64,000 nt of DNA from the NCBI GenBank assembly GCA_964017155.1, contig OZ024861.1:23450213-23514212 (forward strand), in the 5' to 3' direction. The notes below the pieces were generated by a model. The model worked only from the letters and a program-made list of their open reading frames with translations, did no database searches and was not told the origin of the DNA. The translations under genes and the position numbers were made by a program. Positions within the stretch are counted from its first letter, which is position 1. Each line of letters begins with the position of its first letter. Below are positions 30,622 through 44,599 of the stretch, piece after piece. Origin of the DNA: Oasisia sp. SBJ-2009 (lineage: Eukaryota; Annelida; Polychaeta; Sabellida; Siboglinidae).

Positions 30622-32604
30622 TTATGAGAGCACATAGAGAGATACAGCCATTAGCAGCAAAGCACTGATGCTGCAAGCTGGCGTGTCATTGGTCGATGGC
30701 TGGGTCCCACCTGAAACAGATCCACCAATCATGACTGCCGATACATTTATGGTTTTGTAAAGCTTTTATAACAGTTTTTTCAACTGCTAAAGCTTTCAAT
30801 ATCAAAATCTGTAAGACGGGAATTGTGTACATAAGATCTGAGGTTGCTGTAATAAAAAGTGACTACATTTGTTTAAATTGTTGAAACAATTGACTTTGGC
30901 TTGTAAATTTGTAAATAACCAAATGTTTCTTTTAACATGCACATTCAATAGAAATCTGATTTTTTTATAAATGTTGGCACAGGGTGGTGTGACTTATTTC
31001 TCTGTAACTTATGTATTCAGACAGCAAATAAGTTTATTATAGTTGTCTGACTATGTAGAGTTATTACTTTGATTCTCTGCTCCCATCTCCATCTCAGTTC
31101 CATTCCCTTCAGCTAGGATCTCCTCCACCTGGTATTCACCCCCTGCGCTCCCCCTGCCAAGGGGGGTCGCTCCCTCCAGGGTGACTGCCTCCTCCATGGG
31201 GGTGGTGGGAAGGGTGGGGTGGAGGGAGGGGGTTGTGGACACTCTCCCCAGGTCCCTGTAGTAGTTGCTGTCGTCTGCCATGATCTCCTGTACCTCTGTG
31301 TCCGCGGAGGTCAGACTTCGACAGTTCACCTGGACCATGTCCTCTGGCTCAGCTTCAACAAACATAGTCAAATAACAGTTAAATATTATATTATAATTTG
31401 TTTAACTTCCCATCTTGCATGATGTAAAAAAAATCTGAAGAAAATGTTGTGAAATAGATCGCTCTTATTACTTCCTACCATTTTTTAAGTTGTTCGGAAA
31501 GTTGGGTTTAGTGAAGTAGTTGTAATTAGCATAAGAGACAATTTCACTATGCGAAAATGCCCCTTTTGATGTTTATACTGTAAAAACATTATTTTGAAGC
31601 CAAGATTCTTGTAAGGACACAATAGAGAAAGTACAGTTTGAAAAGAGTTATTCCCTGCTGCACATTGGCAGTTGTCGGGTTCAGTAAATGAGTGTCATTA
31701 TACAGCTCTTTCTCTTCTTTCTCGACACAAGACCCTTCCAATGGCCACCACTCCACATTGTAGTTCGCTTTTGGTTGAGGGATTTACAGGTTTTAGGAAT
31801 CACGTTAGTTGATTGTTTGCAACATCAGTCATGCGATTGTTCTGAACCACATAAACATCATATACAAACACTGGGAAACCGTCTTTTAGGTTTGTATCCA
31901 CCTAGTGGATGGAAATTGTTACAGGTAAATTTAATTTATAGACGACTGTGTTTACCTTTAAAGTGTACCCAGAATCCCTTGAGTCGCCGTGTGAAGTACT
32001 GGAACGTCTGAGTCGCCGTATCATTGCCATCAGAGTGAAACTGCAGACCGACGGCGTTCCCGTCCGACACGATGGTCTTTGTCCCCGTCAAGATGGCGCC
32101 ACAATGCCTGTGCTTCTCCCCGTTCTGGCGCAGCATCAGCCAATCAGCACGGCAGTGACTTCCCTTTGTCTCGAGCAGCAGATCGTAGAAACTGAGAACG
32201 AGGCGTGATTTGTAGCGATTTGTCCTGAGGGTACACAGGCAGTCCTTGTTCGGGGGGTAGTGGCCGGGGTAGTTGGGCGACATCAGGAACCCTTCAGACA
32301 TCTGCTTCTCTACCGTACTGCATACGTTGATCATCTTTGCTCCTGCGGGAAATATAAATGTGGAGTTATATTGGTGTCACTGATAGTGTTTGTATAATCA
32401 CATTTGTATTAACTATGCTATATGGCATTACAAATAATGTAGTAATTTGTCTCAAGCCTTTACCAAAATTACATGTATGCGGGTGTGTCTGTATTACATG
32501 TATGTGGGTGCGTGCATATGTGTATACGTGTGTGTGTATGCGTGCGTGCGTGCATGCGTGCTTGTGTGCATGTGTGTGTGTATGCATGCATGTATATGTA
32601 TGCG

Positions 32605-32648
<44 letters not shown>

Positions 32649-34207
32649 TGGGTGCGTGTGTGTGCGTGTGTTTGTGTGTGTGTGTATGCGTGTGTGCGTG
32701 CGTATGTGTGCGTGTGTTTGTGTGTGTGTGTGTATGCGTGTGTGCGTGCGTGTGTGTGCGTGTGTGTGCGTGTGTTTGTGTGTGTGTGTGTATGCGTGTG
32801 TGCGTGCGTGTGTGTGTGTGTGTGTGCGTGTGCGTGCGTGCGTGTGCGTGTATAGGTGCATAAATGAGCTTGACATTTAATTTTTGGTAAAATGATTTTA
32901 AACTGAGACAAGTTGTACACATTCCTACAAAATCATTCAAACTTACTCCTGATTTGTCTGGGAAGATTTCAGCCATGTTTCAATAACTGCACATATTTTT
33001 AGCCAGTCTGTTGAATCAACAGTTTATCAATAAACTGTATCTGTGACTTGTCTGGTAACAATTCAGTAATTCTTCAGTTAATGCACACAAAGAATTTTTA
33101 ATCATTAATTTAATGAACATGTTACTGATAAACTCTTCCTATGAATACTATTAAAATAGTGTACCATATTAAACTTAGTTTGAATTAATACAAAAATATG
33201 ATCATCAGCTAAAATCTGGAGATGGACTTACTCGGCAGACACTTGTAATCCACCTGCAGATAATCACTGACTTTATCAGCCCCTGGACAAGCGGGGATGT
33301 AGGACTGCATGACGGTGCGTGCACACGACCTGTTGCCCATGCAGGTTGACCAGTCGTAGACCAGGTTCATGGACTCATCCACACAGTCTCCTGGGCAGAA
33401 GGAGCAGTTGGTGGCCGGCTGACCGGGAGGTGACCGACAGGTCTGGACAGAGGTCCGACTGGTGGGGAGGGCGATGCCGTGGAAGGCCCGGTGCAGGTAG
33501 AGCATGTGACCGGGCTGACACGAGAATGTCACCCGGGGGATGCCTTGGCCCATGAAACACTGGCTCACCTTCTGAAGATCTGGAAATGTCAAATTGTGGT
33601 TTTTGTATTTACAAAAATGAAATTGTGGTTATTTTTTATTTTAATTTTATTTTACGGCTCTGGGAATAAGAAACTTAGAGAAAGATCCACAAAAGAAGTT
33701 TTAGGATGAGTGAAGTATGTTTTAAGATATCGTTGTTTTGATACCTGAACATTTTGAAGTGCATATATATATTTTTGTTTTATATTTTAATGAATGAAGC
33801 TGCAATAAGTTTGTGCATTTTTATGAATGTATTTTGCAGTTTATTTACATCATTGCTAATTTAATTTCCCCATAGTATTTCGGTGAACAAAGAAAGATTG
33901 ATAATTTATTTCTTATTACAGAGGTGCCAGTTTAACAAATGCATTTATAGGTTTATATTTTGCTTTATTTCAAATGAATAAACTTCCTTTCTTTTGTGCT
34001 ATCACAATGTAGGTTAGATTACTTTTTAACATTAACACCAAATTATCCAAACAAATTTTCTGTTTTTTTCTAACGTAAAAAGTCAAAATAATTGTTTACT
34101 AACATCAGCATGGAGACAATTTGATGGCTTTTACCTTGAGCGTGTATCAGTGTCCCATAATGTCTCAGGGTCAGCAAGACAGCGATGACGTCCCGTAGTT
34201 TTGCCAT
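30622..34207 (-). CDS. Gene C: SUEL + CUB protein, probably GPI-anchored
   Basis: Five exons: 34207-34135, 33579-33232, 32342-31956, 31352-31068 and 30710-30622 (1182 nt, 393 aa). Residues 1-24 are a signal peptide ([12 protein letters not shown]). Residues 25-140 are a SUEL lectin domain (SQCFMGQG ... YLQVDYKC). Residues 141-269 are a classical CUB domain ([14 protein letters not shown] ... GFWVHF). Residues 270-364 are an acidic Ser/Thr/Glu stalk opening with [11 protein letters not shown], like gene B. The last exon (365-393) reads [16 protein letters not shown] and then ends in a short hydrophobic stretch ([12 protein letters not shown]) at the stop, with no basic tail. That is the pattern of a GPI-attachment signal, with an N-D-T-P-A region as a plausible omega site. 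All phases are 1. The weakest call is the donor at 31067 (AAA then GTAATA); without it the protein would stop four codons later and be secreted. A possible AATAAA lies 172 nt past the stop. The intron between SUEL and CUB holds a TG-rich microsatellite. Confidence 0.76.
32500..32860. repeat. TG/TGCG microsatellite
   Basis: (TG)n mixed with (CGTG)n in the intron between the SUEL and CUB exons of gene C. Confidence 0.93.
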
Positions 34208-36495
34208 CTCTGTCTCTGGATGTGATGACAGACACAGACTCACTCGCATGTGACACTGTGACACCACAGACTGTCACATAGCTGCAGCCAGGTGTCATCC
34301 AATGCCAGATGTCACACAGCTATTGGTGACAATTTGTGACTAATGACGATAATGATGTCCTCATTGTTAGGTGACATATGTGGACACAGATGGCACGTGT
34401 CGACGGCACATAGTTGACTCGTGGTTAATTTGTCTGGTCTCATCGACGTTTGCCAGTTGTTTTATAATTATCTAGGATATAGTTCAGTGCAGCTGGAGAG
34501 CTCTCCTATGATGGGAGGTGGAATGTTGTATTTGATAATGATTGGTCGATGTGGTGAAGATTTTATAAAATTATCCCAAACACCAAGATGTCTTTATGTT
34601 AAAAATAAGTTGATATTACCCATGGATACAATGGAAACTCACTATTACGACCATCATTGGGACTGGGCAAAAGTGACCTGAATCACGAGGTGACCACATT
34701 AGCAAGACCACTTCACTTCGGAAAATACTGTTGGACTGCCTCAGGGTGACCTTAATTGCAAGTTGGCTGTAACAATGAGGAGATCATAAAGCGAGGTTCA
34801 ACTGTGTATATGTGATGTATCCAGTTTTTTACATAAACTTACTCCTCAACATGTAAAATAGTAACCATGGAAACTGATAGCAAGACAATTTGTTGTACAT
34901 TTATGAAAAATTCCCAAGTCAGATATGCATCCAAACTGGCATTGATCATGTGTGCATGCATATGTATGCATATAGTACATAATGTGTGCATAAATATAAT
35001 TTACAATTATATAAAGTATAGTCAATTGTATATGAAATCAACAATGGTTCTATATGTGTATATATAGATAATTTATTATAATAAAAACAGTAACAGAGAA
35101 TAACATAAAACATACACAAGGCTACAGGAGAGTGTCTTTTTTGTCTCCTCACTAAAATATAGAAACCAGAAATTGTCAGTATTTGTTATCAGGCGCTTTA
35201 CGTGATGGGTGTGGTTAGTACATGATTAGTTTATCTCCTCCACATGTATGGAATCTGTTACCTCAGTGTTGTTATATCTCTGTGTTATTCTATAAATTAC
35301 CTTCATTGCATTTTAGCTGGTTACTAAATCTGGAATATGTTAAATTCATTCAACCTGAAGTCCGTATAAGTCAAACTCATCATTTTAACATGATGGATAC
35401 AGTAAAATAATTTCATTAATATATATTTCTTTAAAAAACATGCAGAATTATTTTATGCCAGCAATATTTTACCACTGTTAAACATTGCAATAAAATTAAA
35501 TAAACTTTGTGAAGCTGATGCTTTCTAAATTCATGTCACACTCATGATTCATATACAACCATTAGCACAGTTTACCAGTGTTTAGTCATGACATACTTGC
35601 AATGCAAACGGCTTCAATTAATGTGGGGAAAAACTTAGAGAATAATGACTCAATTGTGCTTGTGTGCGTGTTAGTACCTTAATTAGACAAATGGAATGCC
35701 TTTCCTTTGTATTAATATACCCTTTGTATTAATATATACAGACACTTTGCACTGTTTCGAGGTAGGTCAACTGACTGAGTCAGTGTACTTTAAAAACTTG
35801 CCATGAATAATTTTACTTACACCAAACGACTTGACTCCCATAAATAAAACGAAAACAAGAATAGAAACAACATAGTAATGAAGTAATCGAACAAGAACAA
35901 TACCCAATGTGTGGCCGAGAATACATCTTAGGATTGCCAACAATTTGCAAGAACACATATGTCATTGAAGGCAGCCATATTGTTTTCTTGGAAACATCTG
36001 CTCTGTGTGAATCATAAATGTACACATGATGGTACATTTTGAATATAAATTTCAGTGAACACTCCCTGTAATAAACAGGTTTCAATGTTCCTTATATCTA
36101 TAGACAATTTAAAAAAAGGTATTGCAAATTTTTTCATTTTCAGTCATTTACATTAGGAATCCATATTGTTAGTATCCCAGTGACAGCCATAGTGGACAAG
36201 TTTTATTGTATTTGTACATGACATATTATATGGCATAAATTTAGCACTCTTCAAAAGTTTCATAAAATGCCCCACGTTTACCAGCGGACTATTTATGTAG
36301 CTTGTAATGATTGTAGAAAACATATGTAACATTATGAACGATTGATTATTGTTTACATCTGATAGTCTTTGTGTTCATTGTGAGTGGCAGTATATTGTAT
36401 CTTCAATGTGACAATTGTCACTGGACAACGGTGATTCCAGACAATGCGTTTGTACAACTGATGCATTACATTTAGCAAGGGTCACTGAGATATGG
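34208..36495. other. C-D intergenic region
   Basis: Unique AT-rich DNA. A minus-strand AATAAA at 36207-36202 may end gene D. No further gene or repeat is seen. Confidence 0.45.
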
Positions 36496-39400
36496 CTAGA
36501 TCTGGCCGGAGTAGAGATTGTTCTCTATAAACTGAAACTCATTGTCAATGATCTGTGTTGCATAAGTCAAGTCTACAGACATGTGGGGACTCTTTGGAGG
36601 CAGAGTTGGCTTCGAATACACATCTTCATCCGCTGTCGTTTCTGATTTGCTGTGTCTGGCTTCGCTTCTGCGGCTTGACCGCCTCGGCTTGTTGGGCTGT
36701 GAGTAAATGTCCTCTGTGTTTGACCGGTGGTCAGTGTCATCTTTCTTCTTCTTGGACTTCTTTCTGGCGGGAGGTGGCGGCTGGTCTGTACCAATGTTGT
36801 TGCGAGTACTTGTGTTGTCGTAATGAGTGGGGATATTTCTCACGTACGCGTACTCGACTCCATTCCCATTGGCCAGGTCACCGGCAGGCTGTGCAATCTC
36901 ATTGGTCGATTGCCTGGGGGAAATGTCAAAGGCAATGCAATTAAAAGAAAAATGATTATTTCTGGTGATCATGTGTGCAATTTTAGTTATTATATGTGAT
37001 GTAGAAAGTCATGCTTAGATGTTATAGATTATTTTTAATTTAACATTATTTGCAAATGGTATGTTTTCGTGTATGCAATACATTTAGGACCAATTTGTTT
37101 GTACGAAAGATTGTTCATTGGTGACATGGTTTTTCTTCATGAATTAGCATGCTAAGATCTCCCTATATTCCCTTCTTTAGTTATTGCTATTTGAAAACTA
37201 TAAAACAACATTATAAATTTACCCTGGATGATTTTTTTGGTATCAGACCAAAACCATTGTCAAACTAAATGAGATAGATAAAGTACATCAATAAATAACC
37301 ACCAGGTTAAATAAAACCTTACGAGTTAGATACTCAGTGTTGAAGAACAAGATACCATCAAGTCATAATTGTTTATATATTATATTAAATGGTTTATGTG
37401 ATTATTGAAAAAAGAGGTATTTAAAGTTTTTAGTAATGTATTGTTTTCAGTCATAACATTTTCTTTCACTTACTTTTTCCTTCGCTTGAGGACGAGAATA
37501 AGTGTGGTGACCAGGATGATGATGATGACTAGTAGCGCCCCCATGCAGGCGGCCAGGATCAGAACTACAAAGGAAGGGAATAATGATGATAATAAAAGTT
37601 GTTACAATAATGACACTAATTATATTTTGACTCGGGTTATCAGTAAATTTTTCTCCAACACAACAACAGTCAGTAGTTTTTCATGCATAACTTTTGGTCT
37701 TTAAACAGTTAGTTGTCATCAAAGCTGAAATAATTCTTTTATTAGTTGTATGCCATTATTTAGGTTTACATGGTTTTTTAATGCAAGTTACATGTATGCA
37801 TATTGAAATTGAGCATCTGTGTTGTGATTATGACTTTTTGTGCAAATAATTACCACTGAACTGTGTATGTTGATGATTAGGTATTCAGACTTTATCTATT
37901 CTACTCAGTTCATGCAATCTGTGGAATTAATGTCAACTTTAGTTGTTTCCAATTTAAATGATTTGTCTTGGCCTGTCCATTTCCATAGGTAGCTTGCATG
38001 AATTTTAGTTATCAAGACGTCTGGTTAAAAAATTACATTTGCTCTAGAAAGGCACAAGCATGTATATGAAAAAGAGCATTGACAGCTAGTCATTTTGCAC
38101 TTTCAGATGTGTTCATTGTATACACAGGTTTTGTTATGGTCAGATGTCCAGTGTACACTGAAGAAGATTTCAACGTAGTAGACTAGGATGACTGGTTGTG
38201 ACACCTAGTGAGTAACAGGGAACCAAAGTCTAGTTAGGTATGTTACAGTATTCACTATTATAATAATAGTGGATACTGATATTAGCAGTGTACTACAATG
38301 TTAATGTATGTAGGCATTGAGTCCCTCCATACTTTGGACAAGGGCTGTATATATGTAACCTCCACGAATGTCTTGATAATATATCAGAAAGATGGGATAC
38401 ACTTAAATAGATAGGTTGGACTCTCGATAACCCAAATGGCTTCCTTGTCCATCAGCCACCTAGAGTTAATTCTGTAGAATAATGAGGGTGCTGTTAGCTC
38501 ATTGTAGGTATTAGAGGTTTTTGGTAAGCTTCAGAGGGTTGCATTGTTTTCAAGGGATGTAGTTGAATGGTTTTGGTGAGAACCAGCCCCCCCCCCCCCA
38601 TTCACGATGTTCCATTGCCTATAATATTATGTTCTTATGTTGAAGTTATATTGTGTTGTATTAATTAGAGAGAAGTGTGTATACATGTTCAGTTTTTCCT
38701 TTATTTACAAGATTATAGTCAGATTGGAATTATATGTGCTGGTGTTTGCTCTAACGGCTAGTCATATCAGGTCTCAACATAACAAATACAGTATTACATA
38801 TGGACAATTTGATCACCATAACATCTTATGTTAAAATATAATTCACCACCAAGTGAATACAAAATATGTTCAGGCAGATGAATGCATAGACTGTACAGCC
38901 AATTTGGATTGTATTGTTGAAATGTCCAGGAGTGAAGTGCCACACCACTTATTTGGGTTGAAACAACATAAAACACAACTGTTTAGAACTTTTTATGAGT
39001 TTTAAGAGCAACCCTTAGTTGTAATGTATACATATGCAAATTGTTTTCATGTTAGTGTATTAAGACAATTAAGTTATTATATTATTATGTTTATTTGCTA
39101 AAGGCAGTGTAACAGGATTAATTTTTAGTCAAATACTTACCCAGGTTGATCTTAGTCGTAGTCTTGTTATCTCCTGTGGCATTGGCTGACTTGGTTGAGT
39201 TATCATGACTGACACTTGATGTAGTATCCTCAGTGGTTGTTGTCGATGTTGTGATAGTCGTGGTGGGTTTGGTTGTGGGTTTGGTTGTGGTTTTTGGTGG
39301 TGCTGTAGTTGTTGTAGTCGTAGTAGTTGTTGTTGTGGTTGTTGTTGTTGTTGTAGTAGTTGTACAGTAAGCGTTTGGTCGTGTTGTCATATCTACTATT

Positions 39401-40414
39401 CCACACTGACTTTCCATTCCTGAAGCAGAGATGCTATTCATTGATAGCAGTTATGTCACATAAAACAATAATTGCTTTCTGAAAGCATCAGATTTAAGAA
39501 AAGTATGTTATGCAAGTTGGAAAACTTTTCAGAATTCATCAAAGTAAACTTTCACATTCAGGACAAGACAGGATAAACTAATGCATAATTAGTTGGTTCC
39601 ACAAAGTATTTTCGACAAAGAAAGTCAAATTGTTATTAAGTTAAAATCTTTTATAGTCAGTTACTTCTTGTACCAAAAAAAATTACCACTATTCAGTCTG
39701 ATTTCATAACATGCATACTAAGAAAGTAAAGTGTTTGAATTAAAAATTACAGACATGATCACTGACTTACATACCTCCAATCATGTTAATCCTGACAGAG
39801 CTGTTGGTGGGACTTCCAGGGTGGCCCTCAAAAGCAACCAGAAAGTGTCCACTGCTCGGAAGTTTGTACGAGTAGTCTTTTGGTACTTTTCCACAGCAGA
39901 ATTCTAATCTTATGCATCCTTTATCGTAGAACTTGAGTTTCCATGGACAATTGTCTGTGTCACATTGAAACTGTTTCACGGTAATAGAGACATATTTGTC
40001 TGATGTCTTCTGCATGGAGCAGACACACTTGGAGTGTTGTTGAGCCTCTGTGTTGGAGGACACAAGAGCCAGTAGGGTGCCATTCGTTGTGTTTGTACTG
40101 CACATTTCCGCAAGTGTGTAGACCTCTACAAGATAAACAAACACAATCATTAGGAAATTTAGACAACATAGTTATTACCAATTTAATGTTGTCACTAGTT
40201 TACCTTGATGTCGTTCAATGAACAATCTTGTTCCATCCGACTCTACATGTTGATATAAGACCCCAGCCTATTCTGAGTCCTTCAATAGATGTGTATTTCA
40301 GCATGATTGTCTTCATAATAATAATAATGAGCTTTATTTGGTCTCCAAAGCATATCTCTGTTCAAAAAAGTGTGTACATACTACATAGTCATCTATATAA
40401 CAATATATATACAG

Positions 40415-40462
<48 letters not shown>

Positions 40463-41790
40463 GTCTAAATGTGATCACATGATATAATTAAGTTATGTTA
40501 ATGAATACCAATAAGTTTAAGAAAAGGTATGTGTTAACACACTATCATACTGTCACCTGCCAATTAGATACCATTTAAAAAATAATACTAATTTTTTTTA
40601 AGTTCATACCCTTATCGTATTCACTTACATATAAGTTTTTCAGTTTAATTTAAATTCATACATGTATTAAATTTTGTTGTTTGTGATAAATCCGAAACTT
40701 GTATACACTGTTGTATAGTTTTCTGTTGATTATAATATTTTTAGTTTAGTTGTGATGTTTCTCCTTACATTTTTGTCTGCTATATTTCAACATATTGTTA
40801 TATTATTTAAACTTGTGTTTAAATATTATAATTATTCGTCAGTGTACAGAGTCAGACAGAATGTTGGTTTGACTAGTCTGCAGCAGTTAATTAGGGAGGT
40901 AGCAATTAGAGAGATAGCAATTATAGAGCTTCCAAGTGCTGTGTTTGCTGACTAATACAGACAAGAACATGGTCAAATAGGCGGGGCAATTACAATGTCC
41001 GTAAACTGAGCCAATGTTACAGTAAACCTGAGTCATACCCTGTATTGAAAGAGTTCATATATAGGTCTTCTGATTTCATTTGAATATTTACAAAGAGTGG
41101 CACACAATGACATGGACAAATAGATATTTAGCAATGACACCGCATGTATTTCATCCAGACACAGCCACGTGTGGTCAAGTGTTCTTGTTACAGTAACAGT
41201 GGGTGGAAATAACCTCATCAAAATGACCATATTTGTCCTAGTTCTGGTACATAAACGGTCACATATATGGCTGACATAAGATCATTCAGAGTACTAGTAG
41301 GATTTTTATGAGAGAAAAACACATTAAATAGACTATATAATAAAATAAACAGAGAGTATGTTCTGGTAGAAAGTCAAGAAAATGGCACATTATTTATGAA
41401 GTTATGATGAGTTTCCTTATTCAGAGGTATTGGGTAAGCTTGATAAATTTATGACAACAACCATTATGTATGCCAACAAAATGATAATTTTTGCCAAATT
41501 GAAATCACATTATCTATTACAGCAAACAGATTTTCTACAAATCCTATTACATGTACAACATTGACATATGTATTTTTCCTGTTTTTGTCATCCTTTTTAC
41601 CAAACTGTAAAAAGCCTCTACGATCGTGTCTTCTGGTATCAAGTGTCATGTGTTTAACTGCCTGTGACCGAGTGTGTGACCTAATACCCTCATAAGGCAC
41701 CACACCCAGCCCGGGGTATGGCAACTTACCCTCTCCACCTGCGCTTGCTACAGCCACTGCACAGAGAAACATCACCAGTAACACAGCCAT
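36496..41790 (-). CDS. Gene D: CUB-like membrane receptor with ITIM-like and YxxP tail
   Basis: Five exons: 41790-41730, 40125-39775, 39419-39141, 37564-37474 and 36913-36496 (1200 nt, 399 aa). Residues 1-20 are the signal peptide (MAVLLVMFLCAVAVASAGGE). Residues 21-137 are a Cys-rich CUB-like domain (CVCSMQ, CPWKLKFYDKGC, EFCCG). Residues 138-230 are a mucin-like stalk opening GMESQCG and containing a long Thr tract. Residues 231-260 are the transmembrane helix ending LKRRKK. Residues 261-399 are a long cytoplasmic tail. It carries VEYAYV (280-285), which fits the ITIM pattern [ILVS]xYxx[ILV]; YDN (292); PPPP plus a poly-Lys patch; and two YxxP sites, YSQP (331) and YSKP (360), a pattern bound by Crk-class SH2 domains. 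No SUEL exon is visible in intron 1. The ectodomain and transmembrane exon are near-identical to gene E, but the tail is unrelated to those of E and F. An inhibitory or docking receptor role is inferred from motifs only. Confidence 0.85.
40417..40458. repeat. AT microsatellite
   Basis: A (TA)n tract in intron 1 of gene D. Confidence 0.9.
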
Positions 41791-44599
41791 CGTCTGTAAA
41801 TGTTCTTCTGTCCTCGACTAATTTCCCGTCATTTTCCTTGTAGCAGCAGATATCAATTATTTTGTATCCAAGTAAAGACTGAAATGTTTCGCAGTCCCAC
41901 TCTGCAGCTGGTTCCGAGTCAGCGTGGTTGTCCAGTTGCCGATTGTACAACTGTTATTACCAGCAGGTCATCAGGTCGTGTGTATCATTCCGTCTGCTCC
42001 CCTAAGAGCTTATAATCTCCGGACAGAACATGCAGGTAGTGGCAGTTACAGTATAAAGACTGCACTGTTGGCAGTGCTCTGTGCCTGCCAGCATACCTGC
42101 TGCAGGCCATACAGTCTTTGTGCACCCGTCATGCGTGGCCGCACACTGCAGCAACAGGCGGTCATGCATGGCTGAACACAGCACGAACTAGCATTGCAGT
42201 GTTTCTATAATTAGAAAAATGGCTGCCTGCAAGTCGTCATAGTTTGTCATCGGTCATGTATACATGCACTGCTGAAAGTTTGCGCGGCGATGAAAAGATT
42301 GGTGATTGTCATTTTCACACTTGACTGGTTTTGCTGTGTACGCTAAAGTGGTGGATGGTTTTTTTGAGGTGGACATTTCTGTATGAGACATCAAGATGGA
42401 TTCATTTTAGTGTTTGCGACACTATATAATTTACATAGAAATAAGTAACAAAGATATCTGCCAGTATTCATCCTGACGGGCACCATATTGAAGATGTGTT
42501 ATGATCTTGGATATGATTATGGTGGGGTTATAGACATTTGGCCTACTGATCATTTGTTGTAAGCACTTGAAAACTTTACTATTTACATATACACTGTACC
42601 TCAAAATGCTGTACAGTATGTACAACTGGCGGCATCCTTTGGGTGGTCTGTATTTTTTTGCTTTATCCAGCATGTAATCTGGAATAAATATTTCTGCATG
42701 AATGATGAGCATTAACGATACAAACAGCGTACCTTTTATGGTAAATCATAACAGACAGTATACTGTAGATATTATTGTAACACTGATGAACCATCTGAAT
42801 GAACCATACATTTTTTAAACTTGGAACATTATCTATCAACATTATTTTACTATAAAAAACAAATAAAGATCAAATCTTCAAAGTTACATTCTGAGTTCTA
42901 CCCCTGTTTCCATGTTGAAAACTGGTTCATTCTGGTCAGTGGTCTAAAGTGCTTTAAAGTAAACTTAACCACACTCAAAGTTCTTGTTCCATCTTGAGCT
43001 AGAGTACTGAATGAACAACTGTCAATTGTTGCCTCCATTGTTGCCAGTCTCTCAGGCAGTAGGACACTCAGTGTGCCTGAGATGATGATGTGTGATTTAT
43101 TATTGTTTACCTAATGTATTCATTGTATTTACTTAATTAAATTTAGTCAGGTTATTTTTATTTAACATAAACCTTTTATTATTTAACTTTTTAAATATGT
43201 TAAATTAATGAATAAATTATATTGCAAATCTATGTGTAACTATTATATACTGCATTTTATACTACCCGGTATATTGATTGCATATACATTTATGTTACAT
43301 TAAGACAGACACATATCAATCAACATGTCATGCCAATCAACATGCCACATACATTATATAGAACTATTTAAAACATACAGGTATAATACATTTATTATTA
43401 CATTGGCCAGACCTAGCAACTGGTGTTTTGACAAAATATGATTAAACAAGTAAATATACTTTCATTAGAAAAGTCAGAATGACAACTATTTCAATGTATC
43501 AGTATGAACTGCCACACAGATATGTTACAACCCGGGGTGAAATTTGTATTGGTTTTAAACTTTTTATGTGGTCTTTAAGTGCATTATTTACAACGACACA
43601 CAAAAGGGATACAGCAGGCATTGTGGATGTGGTGACTTCGTGCATACAGTTACAGACTGGCAGAAACCACAACTGCCTCTAGGCTACAGTGGAGTTCTTT
43701 GTCACTGAGGGGTGCATGTAGCTCTTCCGCATTGCAACAGTCCATGACTCACTGTTGCAACTGTAAGCCCTTGTGTGTAGCTGGTTGATGAAACCACAGG
43801 TCTTTTAAAATAGTCAGTCAGCCACAAGATCTGTAACATGAGCAGGAAGGGAAAAACCACTGATGGTTCAGACACAAACTGTTGCAAATTCTCCTTTTCC
43901 TGGGACGATAACAAATTCAATTAACCCTTTTGTCTTTATGTAAATTTGTGACATGTGTTCTCTGAGTCATCGGATTGCGTGCACAAAATCACCAAGATTC
44001 CTGTGCACAAAGTGTTTTGCATGTAGTTGTACTCCATTTCTTAATACTGAAAATTGTGCATATCGTAAAAATATTAGAAATCCACACAATAGGCATATGC
44101 AGTGCAATATGCTCTGTCCAAAAGCGTTTGCATAGGATGCTGTAATAAACAGTAAAACATAATGTGTGAACTCTGAATCAATTGATATTTTCAAACAGCC
44201 CTCAATCAGAAATTTATTATGCAAACTGTATGAGAGTTACCTCAATGAATGTATCCAATATGTCGTGGTTTGCTTACATCAAAATTATAAGTATGCGTAA
44301 GATCTCTGTCAAATGTTGCCAACAGAGTTGACGATGGTTAAATATGTGAATGAGATTACTACTGTGACGTGACATCTCCTAGAGCAAATATTATTGACAA
44401 ATTGCTATGGCTACTATATGTCATCACGACAGCATCATTTTACATCTTGCTGGTGTTAGTAACAATTGCCACGATATGCCCTGTTGATGTTTGTAACATG
44501 ACTGACCCGTTACACTGTGCTTGCTGGTGTCTGTCTGTAATATGCCTACTCTGTTACACTTTGCTGATGCCTGTAGTATCACTGGACCAATGTATTATG
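41791..44599. other. D-E intergenic region
   Basis: The first ~220 bp next to gene D are homologous to the 5' flank of gene E. About 42.05-43.68 kb has no counterpart upstream of E and no recognisable coding content. Confidence 0.5.
43690..43920. repeat. D-upstream copy of a duplicated flank
   Basis: Diverged but collinear with 48905-49120 (landmarks CTACAGTGGAGT... / CTACAGAGTAC..., GATGAAACCACAGGTCT / ATATGAAACCATAGGTCT, and AAAACCACTGATG / AAATACCACTGATG). This shows that the D/E duplication included upstream DNA. Confidence 0.6.

Noticed and set aside
40126..41729. A hidden SUEL exon in intron 1 of gene D
   Set aside because: No frame in this intron shows the SUEL Cys pattern or a suitable phase-1 pair of splice sites. 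The matching introns of E and F are too short to hold one.
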